Source: Gammaproteobacteria bacterium
Lineage (GTDB): Bacteria; Pseudomonadota; Gammaproteobacteria; Nitrosococcales; Methylophagaceae
NCBI GenBank assembly: GCA_029248745.1
Contig: JAQWIT010000008.1
Coordinates: 1-64,000, forward strand
DNA length: 64,000 nucleotides
Reading direction: 5' to 3'
Part shown: positions 1-8,049 of the stretch, piece by piece
Position numbering within the stretch: position 1 is the stretch's first letter
Layout: each line of letters begins with the position of its first letter
Translations under genes and position numbers: made by a program
Notes under the pieces: generated by a model
Database searches by the model: none
What the model was told of the DNA's origin: nothing
What the model saw: the letters and a program-made list of their open reading frames with translations, nothing else

Positions 1-181
1 TTACTTCACAGAGTTTACTGTGGCGCTTATCCCACCTTTATACCATATGGTTATGAAGAAAAAACTCGCTACATGGGACAGAGACTTCGCTACTGAAGGC
101 GAATTAGAAATCGCTGCTAGAATCAATACTCAAGCTGGCTATCATATGCCAGAGGGTCATGATTCATACAGCCCTATCTAA
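1..181 (+). CDS. AlkB/XylM-like membrane hydroxylase, C-terminal end (partial)
   Basis: Open from the left edge in frame 2 to TAA at 179-181, about 59 residues. The visible tail has a hydrophobic stretch with ALIPPLYHMVM, followed by a charged segment with WDRDFATEGE. From memory this resembles the end of alkane/xylene monooxygenases of the fatty-acid-desaturase-like AlkB family (last membrane helix, then a soluble tail). The diagnostic histidine boxes lie outside the window, so the assignment leans on context: a small ferredoxin, a XylA-like reductase and a FadL-type porin follow on the same strand. It could instead be another membrane desaturase. A terminator follows directly. Confidence 0.5.
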   Translation, partial: YFTEFTVALIPPLYHMVMKKKLATWDRDFATEGELEIAARINTQAGYHMPEGHDSYSPI

Positions 182-483
182 GCAGACCTCTTAATGGGCT
201 CGGAGATACCTCCGGGCCCATCTTTTTTGAACCCACAATAGAAGAGATATCAAACAGGCGCCCTGAACAAGCACCTGAAGATTGACCAAACTGTTTAGGT
301 AGGCGACTGCTCAACAGGATATCTCTTGAACGAACTTAATGCTTCGATAGGTTTTATCTAAAGCAGTATTAAAATTCACAAACTTGGCCAGATTGAAGTA
401 ATACAAATCATGTTTGCTTCGGCCATACGCCCTGAATATGCCTGAATTATCGTGTCATATTCATTATAAAGTGAGGTAGAAAA
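182..483. other. Intergenic region before the ferredoxin gene, with nested inverted repeats
   Basis: About 300 nt without a credible ORF. After the terminator there is a nested set of inverted repeats at 242-327: AAGAGATATC with GATATCTCTT, inside it CGCC with GGCG, and inside that ACCTGAA with TTTAGGT. This could fold as one long interrupted stem, possibly a small RNA or a structured leader. I do not recognise the class. A ribosome binding site (GAGGTAG) lies just before the ferredoxin ATG at 484. Confidence 0.5.
194..229 (+). terminator. Rho-independent terminator after the hydroxylase gene
   Basis: A GC-rich hairpin (ATGGGC-CGGAG paired with CTCCG-GCCCAT around an ATAC loop) is followed by TCTTTTTT, starting 13 nt after the stop codon. 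It should end transcription of the partial gene, so the ferredoxin gene probably has its own promoter. Confidence 0.85.
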
Positions 484-663
484 ATGGAAGTAAAATGGGA
501 TCAAAACGCCTGCGAACATGCCGGTGTATGTGTTAACTCTTTACCAAATGTCTTCAAAGTCGAAGATGGTAATTTTGTAATTGACACAAATGCAGCTTCT
601 GAGGCAGAAGTTCTGGAAACAATTGCGAAGTGCCCATCAGGTGCTTTAACAGTTCAAGACTAA
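484..663 (+). CDS. Small divergent [4Fe-4S]-type ferredoxin (Fer4_19-like)
   Basis: 59 residues, missed by the ORF track because of its length. It carries cysteines in CEHAGVC near residues 10-16 and a C-terminal KCPSGAL motif, the pattern of the short divergent mono-cluster ferredoxins that serve oxygenases. GAGGTAG sits 4 nt or more upstream of the ATG. It is followed by a GST-like gene and a ferredoxin reductase on the same strand, so it may carry electrons to the membrane hydroxylase at the left edge. The partner assignment is inference. Confidence 0.8.
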   Translation: MEVKWDQNACEHAGVCVNSLPNVFKVEDGNFVIDTNAASEAEVLETIAKCPSGALTVQD

Positions 664-707
664 GTTTAATATTTTATTTTAATAAATTCTAAGTGGAGGA
701 AAGTTAA

Positions 708-1388
708 ATGGCTATTGGAGATCATTTATCAGATGTAAAAGTACTATGGGGTGTTGCTGGTTGTGCAAACACAAGTAAAATCCTACTAACGGCTGCAGAG
801 AAAGGCGTCGATATCGACGGTCGTTCTGTAGATGCAAACTCAGAAGTTGAAATGAATGAACTTAAAAAGAACTCACCGTTCGGTTCAATTCCAGTTCTTA
901 AAGATGTAGATTTCTACATTTACGGTACTGAAGCTATCATGTCATATTTAGATGACAAAGGTTTTGGTCCTTCGCTCGTTCCGCGTAACGGCGTAGTCAG
1001 AGCTGTTAATTATCAATGGTCTCACATTGCTTCTTCTCACTTCGGACCAGCTGTGGCTAAATTAGCAGAAGGTGACGATAGTGCCATGGAAGTCGTCAAG
1101 CTTGGCATGAACATGCTAGAAACACAGTTAAATTCACGTAACAAACGTGGAGATTACATTGTTGGTGAGTTCAGCTTAGCTGATATCCACTGGGCTCCAA
1201 GTATTCATGCATTATGCCTACACGGTCAAGAATCACTGGTTGATTCTATGCCAGGTATCAAAGCATGGTGGGGCAATATGAAAGTAAGAAAGAGTATGAG
1301 TAAAGAAAATTATGTTGCTTATACTGTTCTACCTTCTCTTGATGAGATCCGTAGTAATAAATTACGCTCAGTCAGCATTAACGTATAG
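708..1388 (+). CDS. Glutathione S-transferase family protein
   Basis: 226 residues with GST layout: an N-terminal thioredoxin-like half containing the SIPVLKD segment (the cis-Pro loop typical of GSTs) and TEAIMSYL, then a helical C-terminal half with GEFSLADIHWAP, the usual GST N-capping motif region. GTGGAGGAAAG precedes the ATG. It lies between the ferredoxin and reductase genes, so a role in detoxifying or conjugating an oxidised product, or in maintaining the oxygenase, is possible. The substrate cannot be told from sequence. Confidence 0.8.
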   Translation: MAIGDHLSDVKVLWGVAGCANTSKILLTAAEKGVDIDGRSVDANSEVEMNELKKNSPFGSIPVLKDVDFYIYGTEAIMSYLDDKGFGPSLVPRNGVVRAVNYQWSHIASSHFGPAVAKLAEGDDSAMEVVKLGMNMLETQLNSRNKRGDYIVGEFSLADIHWAPSIHALCLHGQESLVDSMPGIKAWWGNMKVRKSMSKENYVAYTVLPSLDEIRSNKLRSVSINV

Positions 1389-1422
1389 ACGTTACACACT
1401 TTTAACCTCAAAGAAATAATAT

Positions 1423-2499
1423 ATGTTTGGTTTTTTCAAAAATAAAAAGCAAGATTACACAGCCAGAGTTAATGGTTCCACTTCTCTTACTGTTAAACCG
1501 GGGGACAACCTCCTAAAAACAGCACTTGAAGCAGATTTAGCCTGGCCTCATGATTGTCGTGTTGGGAGCTGCGGCTCCTGTAAGTGTCGCCTCGTCGAAG
1601 GTAAGATCAAGCCCTTAGCTGATTTCAGCTACGTGCTTGAAGGAGATGAGTTAAAAAATGGTTACATCTTGGCTTGTCAAACTCAATTAAAGACTGATAT
1701 CGAAGTCGAAGTTGAATTGTTGGCTGAAGGTGAACAGCAGCATCACTGGGAATCTGACGCTGTCATTAAACAGATTCGTGACCTGACGCATGACATCAAA
1801 GAGTTAACTGTCGAAATTATCGACCCTGATAACAGTTCGTCTAGTGAACTCTTGTACAAAGCTGGCCAATATGCTGACTTGAAGCTACCACACCTAAGTG
1901 AAGGTCGTAGTTACTCGTTTGCAACTACACCCACACTTGGCCAGAAAGAATTCTTGTTTTACATCCGGAAAGTACCGGGTGGTGAATTTACCGACTGGTT
2001 GTTTGAGGAAGATCGTATCGGGCAAACATTAACAATGAGCGGACCCTACGGCCAATTCGGTTTGGCCGACGAACCAGCAATGATGACATGTGTTGCCGGC
2101 GGTAGTGGAATGAGTGCAGTGGTGGGTATTTTACAAGCTGCACTTGAATCAGGCGTTAAGCGTGATGTTCGCTTTATTTTTGGTGCTCGAAGCCAAAAAG
2201 ACCTTTACCTTGACGATCTAATTGCTCAGATGGCATCAGATTGGCAGAGCAAAGGTCTTGGCAGCTTCGAATATATCCCTTGTCTATCGGAAGAACCTGA
2301 TGATAGCGCATGGGAAGGCAGTCGAGGCTTATGTACTGAATTCATCGTTGATAGTGAATCAAACAATGTCTCAGGACAAGCTTACCTCTGTGGCCCACCG
2401 GGTATGATTGATGCGGCTATTAGCGTATTTGAAAAAAATGGTGTTACCAAAGAAGCTATCTTCTTTGATAAGTTCCTAGATAAAAGCAATACGCCTTAA
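1423..2499 (+). CDS. XylA-like NAD(P)H:ferredoxin reductase of an oxygenase system
   Basis: 358 residues. The N-terminal plant-type [2Fe-2S] domain has ligands C45, C50, C53 and C85 (CRVGSCGSC, then ILAC). An FAD-binding domain follows with GRSYSFA near residue 165, and an NAD-binding domain with CVAGGSGMS and a C-terminal CGPPGMID. This ferredoxin-FNR fusion is the layout of XylA, the electron-transfer component of xylene monooxygenase, and of related class IB reductases. With the AlkB/XylM-like tail upstream and a TodX/FadL-like porin downstream it supports a membrane oxygenase system. The true substrate is unknown. Confidence 0.85.
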   Translation: MFGFFKNKKQDYTARVNGSTSLTVKPGDNLLKTALEADLAWPHDCRVGSCGSCKCRLVEGKIKPLADFSYVLEGDELKNGYILACQTQLKTDIEVEVELLAEGEQQHHWESDAVIKQIRDLTHDIKELTVEIIDPDNSSSSELLYKAGQYADLKLPHLSEGRSYSFATTPTLGQKEFLFYIRKVPGGEFTDWLFEEDRIGQTLTMSGPYGQFGLADEPAMMTCVAGGSGMSAVVGILQAALESGVKRDVRFIFGARSQKDLYLDDLIAQMASDWQSKGLGSFEYIPCLSEEPDDSAWEGSRGLCTEFIVDSESNNVSGQAYLCGPPGMIDAAISVFEKNGVTKEAIFFDKFLDKSNTP

Positions 2500-2568
2500 T
2501 AGTAATAAACATGTCAGGGCTTAAGTGATTTTGCCCTGTTGATTAACTTAATAAATTGGAGATTAATT

Positions 2569-2772
2569 ATGGCTTCTTTTAAAGCAATAGTAGTTATGGT
2601 TATCTGGACAGCTATCGCAGGATATGGCTTGTTCACAATCGGTGCTCATGAGCACTTCAGAAACCCAGTGTGGGCCGTAGGTACTGGCGTCGCATTACTT
2701 GTTATTCATATGATTAACATGGCTTTATATTTCAAAATTGCGGGCGAACGTCCATTTGAATGGTTTAAATAA
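2569..2772 (+). CDS. Small two-helix membrane protein
   Basis: 67 residues. The ATG at 2569 is preferred over the upstream start in the ORF track because GGAG lies about 8 nt before it. Two hydrophobic helices (roughly residues 5-27 and 34-55) are joined by a short polar turn with HEHFRNP, and the tail ends in a charged GERPFEWFK. I do not recognise the family. It is the last gene before a terminator in the ferredoxin-GST-reductase run and may be a small accessory subunit of the membrane oxygenase. Confidence 0.7.
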   Translation: MASFKAIVVMVIWTAIAGYGLFTIGAHEHFRNPVWAVGTGVALLVIHMINMALYFKIAGERPFEWFK

Positions 2773-2791
2773 AGCATTTTAGCAACACCTG

Positions 2792-2836
2792 AAAGCAACG
2801 ATTATTGGCAACCTCGCTGATATCGTTGCTTTTTTG
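2792..2836 (+). terminator. Rho-independent terminator after the oxygenase-associated genes
   Basis: AGCAACGAT pairs with ATCGTTGCT across a roughly 19-nt loop and is followed by TTTTTT. It lies about 20 nt after the small membrane protein and closes the ferredoxin-reductase transcription unit. Confidence 0.75.
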
Positions 2837-2924
2837 CAACAAGCGCTTGGAAAATACCACTTTTTGTCACAAATGCGTGCATTACATCTAGACTTGCCTA
2901 ATAAGAACGATATATAGTCCGATA

Positions 2925-2939
2925 TAACACACTGTGTTA
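2925..2939. promoter_or_regulatory. Perfect 15-bp palindrome upstream of the porin gene, possible operator
   Basis: TAACACACTGTGTTA is a perfect inverted repeat (TAACACA and TGTGTTA around one C), about 140 nt upstream of the porin ATG. It lies in the 308-nt gap between the small membrane protein and the porin gene. The rest of that gap holds the preceding terminator and AT-rich sequence without an ORF. A dimeric regulator could bind here, but I cannot name it. Confidence 0.4.
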
Positions 2940-3080
2940 GAGACAAACGTTAAAGAATTGATTTTAGTGTTAAAGCTAACTTTTATTCTCTAACGAAAAT
3001 ATAAGATGATTTTGAAATTGATTTATCGACTTCACCTTCATCGTTCAATTTATATAAATGAACAACAAAGAGGGAAATAA

Positions 3081-4385
3081 ATGAAAAAATTTAATCGCTT
3101 AGCTTTGTCGACAGCGCTGCTAGCAGCTACGTCCACAAGCGTGATGGCAGGGCCTTACGGCTATGACCTTCACAATGTCTTGGCCCCGGTTTCTGGCTCA
3201 ATGGCTGGTACTAGTATCGCTAAACCACTAGACAACGTATCTGCAGTATTTGGCAACCCAGCGGGTTTGTCAGAATTCCGTGGTACTGAATTCACTTTTG
3301 GTGCAACATGGTATAAACCAAGTGCTGTTCTAGAGCATAATGGAGCTGTAACAGGATTAGTTGGTGGCGGTGCTTTCAAACAAAGCAACCGTAACGAAGG
3401 CTACCTCGTACCACAGATAGCTGTGACACAAGATCTTCGCGGTCTAGGTATTCCTGGAACACTTGGTGCTGGTGTGACAGCAACAAATGGTATCGGTGTT
3501 GAGTACCGTAAAGATCCAAACGCAATTGGTGCGAGTGCAGAGCTTATCGTAATCGGCGCTAACTTCGGCTTGAGTTGGGATTTAACACAAAACCTAACAA
3601 TTGGTGCAGCAGCAACTACGACATACTCAATGCTTGATTTAGGCTTAGTATCTACATCAGCTCAAACACATGATATTGCCTTTAAAGGTAGCTTGGGTAT
3701 GACTTACAAACTGCCGCATGCCACACAAATTGGTATGTTCTATCACTCAGAATTACGTCAAGATTTTGATGATATTATCCAAGTATCCCCGAGCGGATCT
3801 GGTGCTGATGGTGCCATGACAAATTTAATCATTGAGCAACCTCGTACACTCGGTGTTGGTATCAGTAATGAAATGTACATGGATGGCAACTTATATTTAG
3901 CTGCTGATGTAATGTACAAAAACTATGCTAATGCTGATTTTTGGCAAGATGTTTACACTGACCAATGGATTTTCTCAATGGGTGCGCAATTGACACAAGG
4001 CCCATGGGAGTTCCGTGCTGGTTACGGTTACGCTGATGATCCATCACGTGAAAACGTTCAAGGCCTGAGTCAGTTGGCTAATGTATGTGCTGGCTTACCA
4101 GGATCATGTGCTGCAATACCTGCACAAGGCGCATTAGGTATTAACGTAACTGAATATCTACAAGCAGCACAAGCTCAAGTTATCTATCGTCACCGTGTCA
4201 GTGTTGGTGCTGGTTATAAGGGTTTCTTAGCGCCATTCTTAGATCTAGATATGCATGCTGCTTACCAACTTGAAGAAGATAGAGATTATGGTGATAGCCC
4301 AGGCGGACTCTTGTCTGGCAAGCACACAAACTCTGAAGTTTCATCATGGCATGCTGGTTTCGCACTAACATGGCACTTTGAATAA
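3081..4385 (+). CDS. OmpP1/FadL/TodX-family outer-membrane transport protein
   Basis: 434 residues with a signal peptide (MKKFNRLALSTALLAATS, cleavage near VMAG). The N-terminus has AGTSIAKPLDNVSAVFGNPAG, the plug region typical of FadL-type channels, followed by alternating aromatic/polar beta-strand sequence, and the chain ends in a C-terminal aromatic (WHFE). The family carries hydrophobic compounds across the outer membrane, and members such as TodX and XylN sit with aromatic oxygenases. GAGGG precedes the ATG. The position beside a XylA-like reductase suggests uptake of a hydrophobic substrate. Confidence 0.88.
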   Translation: MKKFNRLALSTALLAATSTSVMAGPYGYDLHNVLAPVSGSMAGTSIAKPLDNVSAVFGNPAGLSEFRGTEFTFGATWYKPSAVLEHNGAVTGLVGGGAFKQSNRNEGYLVPQIAVTQDLRGLGIPGTLGAGVTATNGIGVEYRKDPNAIGASAELIVIGANFGLSWDLTQNLTIGAAATTTYSMLDLGLVSTSAQTHDIAFKGSLGMTYKLPHATQIGMFYHSELRQDFDDIIQVSPSGSGADGAMTNLIIEQPRTLGVGISNEMYMDGNLYLAADVMYKNYANADFWQDVYTDQWIFSMGAQLTQGPWEFRAGYGYADDPSRENVQGLSQLANVCAGLPGSCAAIPAQGALGINVTEYLQAAQAQVIYRHRVSVGAGYKGFLAPFLDLDMHAAYQLEEDRDYGDSPGGLLSGKHTNSEVSSWHAGFALTWHFE

Positions 4386-4452
4386 GCAAAAGCTTGTTTA
4401 GTAATGGCTTATAGTAGTAATATTATAACGTAGTGCCCATTACCTAAATTAG

Positions 4453-4482
4453 AAAGCCAGGGCATTTGTCCTGGCTTTTTTT
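4453..4482 (+). terminator. Rho-independent terminator after the porin gene
   Basis: AAAGCCAGG and CCTGGCTTT form a hairpin with an 8-nt loop, followed by a T run. Confidence 0.9.
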
Positions 4483-4514
4483 ATAAACAATTGAACACAT
4501 ATAGAGAGACTAAA

Positions 4515-4997
4515 ATGAAAAAACTACTTAACACTGTGTTATCTGCTAGTTTATTAGCGGCTTCATTCACTGCGATTGCAGAAGAGGCAAAAGGCCCAAC
4601 ATTATTCGAACGTATTGGCGGTGAGCCAGTTGCACGTGAAATCGTTTCTGATATCTGGGATAACCATGGTAAAAACCCAATCGTTAAAAACCGTTTCCAA
4701 TACAGCGATCCTGTTTATGTAAAACAAAAAGTATATGAAATCTTCGCAATGGCGACTGGTGCTAATGTTGAGTACACAGGCCAAGATATGAAGACGACAC
4801 ATGCTGCTATGAACATCAGTGAAACAGAATTCAATGCTGTTGTTGACGATATCATGTTAGCGCTTGACGAAAATGCTATCGCACAGCAAGAAAAAAATGA
4901 AATCCTAGCAATTCTTTGGTCTGTACGTCCAGATGTTGTTAACTCTAATGTAACAACACAAGCTCTAGCTCCAGCTAAAGCTCAACACGCACACTAA
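4515..4997 (+). CDS. Exported group I truncated haemoglobin-like protein
   Basis: 160 residues from the ATG at 4515. The start in the ORF track, 24 nt upstream, would place extra residues before a good signal peptide, and AGAGAG lies just before 4515. The signal peptide MKKLLNTVLSASLLAASFTAIA is followed by a 2/2 globin domain with LFERIGGEPVAREIV at its start and THAAMNISETEF holding the likely proximal haem histidine. Truncated globins are usually cytoplasmic, so a secreted form is uncommon. It may bind oxygen, NO or sulfide in the periplasm. It is flanked by terminators and probably transcribed alone. Confidence 0.85.
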   Translation: MKKLLNTVLSASLLAASFTAIAEEAKGPTLFERIGGEPVAREIVSDIWDNHGKNPIVKNRFQYSDPVYVKQKVYEIFAMATGANVEYTGQDMKTTHAAMNISETEFNAVVDDIMLALDENAIAQQEKNEILAILWSVRPDVVNSNVTTQALAPAKAQHAH

Positions 4998-5007
4998 AAT
5001 GTATTCC

Positions 5008-5040
5008 AGCCCTCTTGCATTGGCAAGAGGGCTGATTTAT
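5008..5040 (+). terminator. Hairpin terminator after the globin gene
   Basis: AGCCCTCTTGC and GCAAGAGGGCT form a perfect 11-bp stem with a 4-nt loop. The downstream tract (GATTTATTCC) is only partly T-rich. Confidence 0.75.
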
Positions 5041-5170
5041 TCCTTCTAATTAGACCCTTCTTCGCACTACAACTTTCCTCGAAAACTACCCCTAAGCAAG
5101 CATTTTAATTGGCAAATTTAGCCAAACGCGCTATAGTCACGCCTTTTTAAAGTAGATAGCCATTAAGACA

Positions 5171-6367
5171 ATGACTGATTTGGTATTTCATAAAGCAGAA
5201 AAATATATTAAAGAAGATTTAGAGTATTATTTTTCTGGCGAACGCGATATTCACAGTCAAGTAAAACCTGGCCAAGATATTTATAGCTTTACACCAGACT
5301 CAACACATCTCAATATTGATTATAAAGATGGCAAAGTGGGTAATTTTTTCCTCCCTTTTGCTCCTGGTTCTCTAGATCGGATATACATAGGTATTAGCTT
5401 CCCTTTATTTGCAAATAGTTGGGGAGCTGCCTTTCTGAGACACTTAATGACATTAGTTAAACCAGATGGCTGTGTTGTTCTACCTGTCTATCCTGAAATG
5501 CAAGCCTCTGAAAAAAACTTCTGGGCTAGAAGCATTTTGGAGAATATCTTTATTAGCCGCAGCCGCTGGAAAGGGATGAGTAATATCTGGGCAGAAAATG
5601 ACGGTGTTATGTCGATGCGAATAGGACGTAAAAGCCCACCCGAAATTGACAGCACGGCAAACTTTTTATTGCGCCAGGGCAGTCAAGTAATTGTCAAACA
5701 GCTTATTTGCGAGCTAAAAACAGAGCTCTCTGCAAATGACTATTTCTTGAACCTGCACCAGTCTCACTGGATCAATATGGCCACCAGTGCCATCATAGAA
5801 AGGATAATTCAGGACCATTTTGGCCGTAAAGGTTCTGTTCATTTTTGTGCACTAGGCGATAACCCTAATAATGGTTTATTAGCAACTGAACTTTCGCTTA
5901 GCCCGCATATCAATATAAAAGACGCTGTAAGCCAGATAACAAGCACTGAGCCTTCGATTAACCACCCTGATGCGCTTCTGGCCTACCACAACAGACAATT
6001 GAGCAACAAGTTACACCTTGCTCATGATGAAGATACTGCATTAGCGTCAACTGAACTAAATGTGATTAGTTTGGTTAACACTTTGTCAGATAAAACCAAT
6101 GACGAACAAGTAACACTCATCAATAAAGCTTGGCAGAAACTTGCGCCGAATGGCCTGTTAATCGTACATGAAACTAGCTCAAACTTATCACCAGAACATA
6201 TCAAACAACAGCTGAGCAAATTAGGACCAACTAAATATTATTCGTCTATTGTTGCTTCTGAACATAAAGCAGATGTTGAAATAAGCCATTACTCACTTCT
6301 TATTGAAGAGGAGCTAAGAGAAGAAAATAAGAATAAAGCCGGCGTTTTTTGGGTCGTTCAGAACTAG
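5171..6367 (+). CDS. Methyltransferase-like protein of unknown function
   Basis: 398 residues with no signal peptide. Two separate segments look like the end of a class I methyltransferase fold: LVKPDGCVVLPVYPE near residue 97 and KLAPNGLLIVHETS near residue 323, each preceded by a 'helix then D/N-G' pattern. No clear glycine-rich SAM-binding loop (GxGxG) is visible in the first half; GDNPNNGLL in the middle may be a relic. It may be a tandem or degenerate methyltransferase. It lies alone between the globin gene and soxC, with a 360-nt gap after it. No function is assigned. Confidence 0.6.
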   Translation: MTDLVFHKAEKYIKEDLEYYFSGERDIHSQVKPGQDIYSFTPDSTHLNIDYKDGKVGNFFLPFAPGSLDRIYIGISFPLFANSWGAAFLRHLMTLVKPDGCVVLPVYPEMQASEKNFWARSILENIFISRSRWKGMSNIWAENDGVMSMRIGRKSPPEIDSTANFLLRQGSQVIVKQLICELKTELSANDYFLNLHQSHWINMATSAIIERIIQDHFGRKGSVHFCALGDNPNNGLLATELSLSPHINIKDAVSQITSTEPSINHPDALLAYHNRQLSNKLHLAHDEDTALASTELNVISLVNTLSDKTNDEQVTLINKAWQKLAPNGLLIVHETSSNLSPEHIKQQLSKLGPTKYYSSIVASEHKADVEISHYSLLIEEELREENKNKAGVFWVVQN

Positions 6368-6729
6368 TTCAGCTTTCCCATGTCTTATTGCTAACTAGAT
6401 GCGCAAATATGGTTATGGCCTTTGCTTTCAAGCTGATTTTACTACTGAGTTTGAATTTGTCACGTAACAGGCAATGAATAGACTAAACAACGATAAAACT
6501 CAGCACGTTAGCGTCAGTTATCGACTTTATCCATATGACCGCGCCAATTATATAGCCGTAAAAAGCTAAAACATATTTGATATCAGGTTAAGAGTTGTTA
6601 ATAATATCCTGTTGTTAGTATTAAGTTATCGCACTCGAAATACAGGTTTATACGTGTTCACGAAGTGCAGGTGTCTAGCGTAACGTATAGGCTCACATTT
6701 TATTTTATAGAAACCCATACAGGTGGATA
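6368..6729. other. Long upstream region of the sox cluster
   Basis: About 360 nt without a credible ORF on either strand. It is AT-rich and presumably contains the sox promoter. I could not fix a convincing -35/-10 pair or operator by eye. A ribosome binding site (AGGTGG) lies 4 nt before the soxC GTG. Confidence 0.5.
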
Positions 6730-8049
6730 GTGAAAAAGTTATCTGAAAATACAACTGATTTACTTCAAGAAATCAAGACCGAGGCATCCGAGTTACCGAA
6801 GAACAAACGTCGTGACTTCATGCTCAACGGATTAAAATTAACCGCGGGAACCGCACTTGCCACGACAGTTGGTCAAGTAGCTGCGAGTCAATCGAACTTG
6901 CCGCCTAATGTTCCTGAATGGAGCAAAACCCTAGGCCGAGGCGTTGTCTCGGTACCTTATGGTCTGCCGTCATCATATGAATCGGACGTTATTCGCCGTA
7001 CAGTCGAATGGCTTACCGCTGATAAGATTGCTTCTATCAGTATGACACCACTACATGAAATGAGCGGTATCATCACACCAAGTGGTCTGCATTTTGAACG
7101 CTACCATGGTGGTGTTCCTGATATTAACCCTAATGAACATCGCTTGATGATCAACGGCATGGTTGATCGTCCGTTGTTATTTACGATGGATGACTTAATG
7201 CGATTCCCTTCTGAATCACATATTCATTTCCTAGAATGTCCTGCAAATGGTGGTATGGAATGGCGTGGCGCTCAAATGGAAGCATTGCAATTCACCCATG
7301 GTATGTTAAGTGGCTCTGAGTGGACAGGTGTCAGACTATCAACACTCTTGCAAGAAGCTGGAATCAAACCTGGTGCTAAGTGGGTCTTAGCAGAAGGGGC
7401 TGATGCTGCGGGTATGTCACGTAGTATTCCAATCGATAAAGCATTAGACGATACACTTATTGTCTTTGCTCAAAATGGTGAGATGCTTCGCCCAGAGCAA
7501 GGTTACCCTGTTCGATTGTTCACACCTGGCTGGGAAGGAAACACTAGTGTTAAATGGTTACGCCGCATAGAAGTCGGTGATATGCCATGGGAACATCGTG
7601 AGGAAACCTCTAAATACACCGATCTACTTGCAGATGGTACTGCAAGAAGACATACCTTCGTACAGGAAGTGAACTCTGTTATCACTTCACCATGCCCTGA
7701 AAAACCAATTCAAGGTAAAGGGCTACTTCAACTTGAAGGTATCGCATGGTCAGGCCGCGGTAAAGTGAAACGTGTTGATGTTTCTCTTGATGGTGGTGTG
7801 TCATGGCAAACAGCCAAAATTAAAGGCTTAGTGTTAACTAAATCACTGACACGTTTCAGTATGGAAATTAACTGGCAAGGTGAACCATTGTTGCTTCAAA
7901 GCCGCGCTATTGATGAAACTGGATATGTTCAACCCACGCTTGCACAGTTACGCGAAGCACGTGGTACGAACTCTATCTATCACAAAAACTCAATCCATAC
8001 TTGGCAGGTACAGACAGACGGGGCGGTAAACAATGTACAACTCGGTTAA
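6730..8049 (+). CDS. soxC: SoxC, molybdopterin subunit of sulfane dehydrogenase SoxCD
   Basis: 439 residues from a GTG start supported by AGGTGG. A twin-arginine leader (RRDFMLNGLKLTAG) sits near residue 27. The sulfite-oxidase-type domain has the molybdenum-ligand cysteine C170 in HFLECPANGGMEWRGAQ and the family block QFTHGM. A C-terminal dimerisation domain has VDVSLDGGVSWQ. SoxCD oxidises the sulfane sulfur bound to SoxY in the periplasm, releasing six electrons per thiosulfate, so no sulfur globules need form. The soxD start overlaps its last 17 nt, indicating translational coupling. The Tat signal fits the tatABC genes in this window. Confidence 0.95.
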   Translation: MKKLSENTTDLLQEIKTEASELPKNKRRDFMLNGLKLTAGTALATTVGQVAASQSNLPPNVPEWSKTLGRGVVSVPYGLPSSYESDVIRRTVEWLTADKIASISMTPLHEMSGIITPSGLHFERYHGGVPDINPNEHRLMINGMVDRPLLFTMDDLMRFPSESHIHFLECPANGGMEWRGAQMEALQFTHGMLSGSEWTGVRLSTLLQEAGIKPGAKWVLAEGADAAGMSRSIPIDKALDDTLIVFAQNGEMLRPEQGYPVRLFTPGWEGNTSVKWLRRIEVGDMPWEHREETSKYTDLLADGTARRHTFVQEVNSVITSPCPEKPIQGKGLLQLEGIAWSGRGKVKRVDVSLDGGVSWQTAKIKGLVLTKSLTRFSMEINWQGEPLLLQSRAIDETGYVQPTLAQLREARGTNSIYHKNSIHTWQVQTDGAVNNVQLG

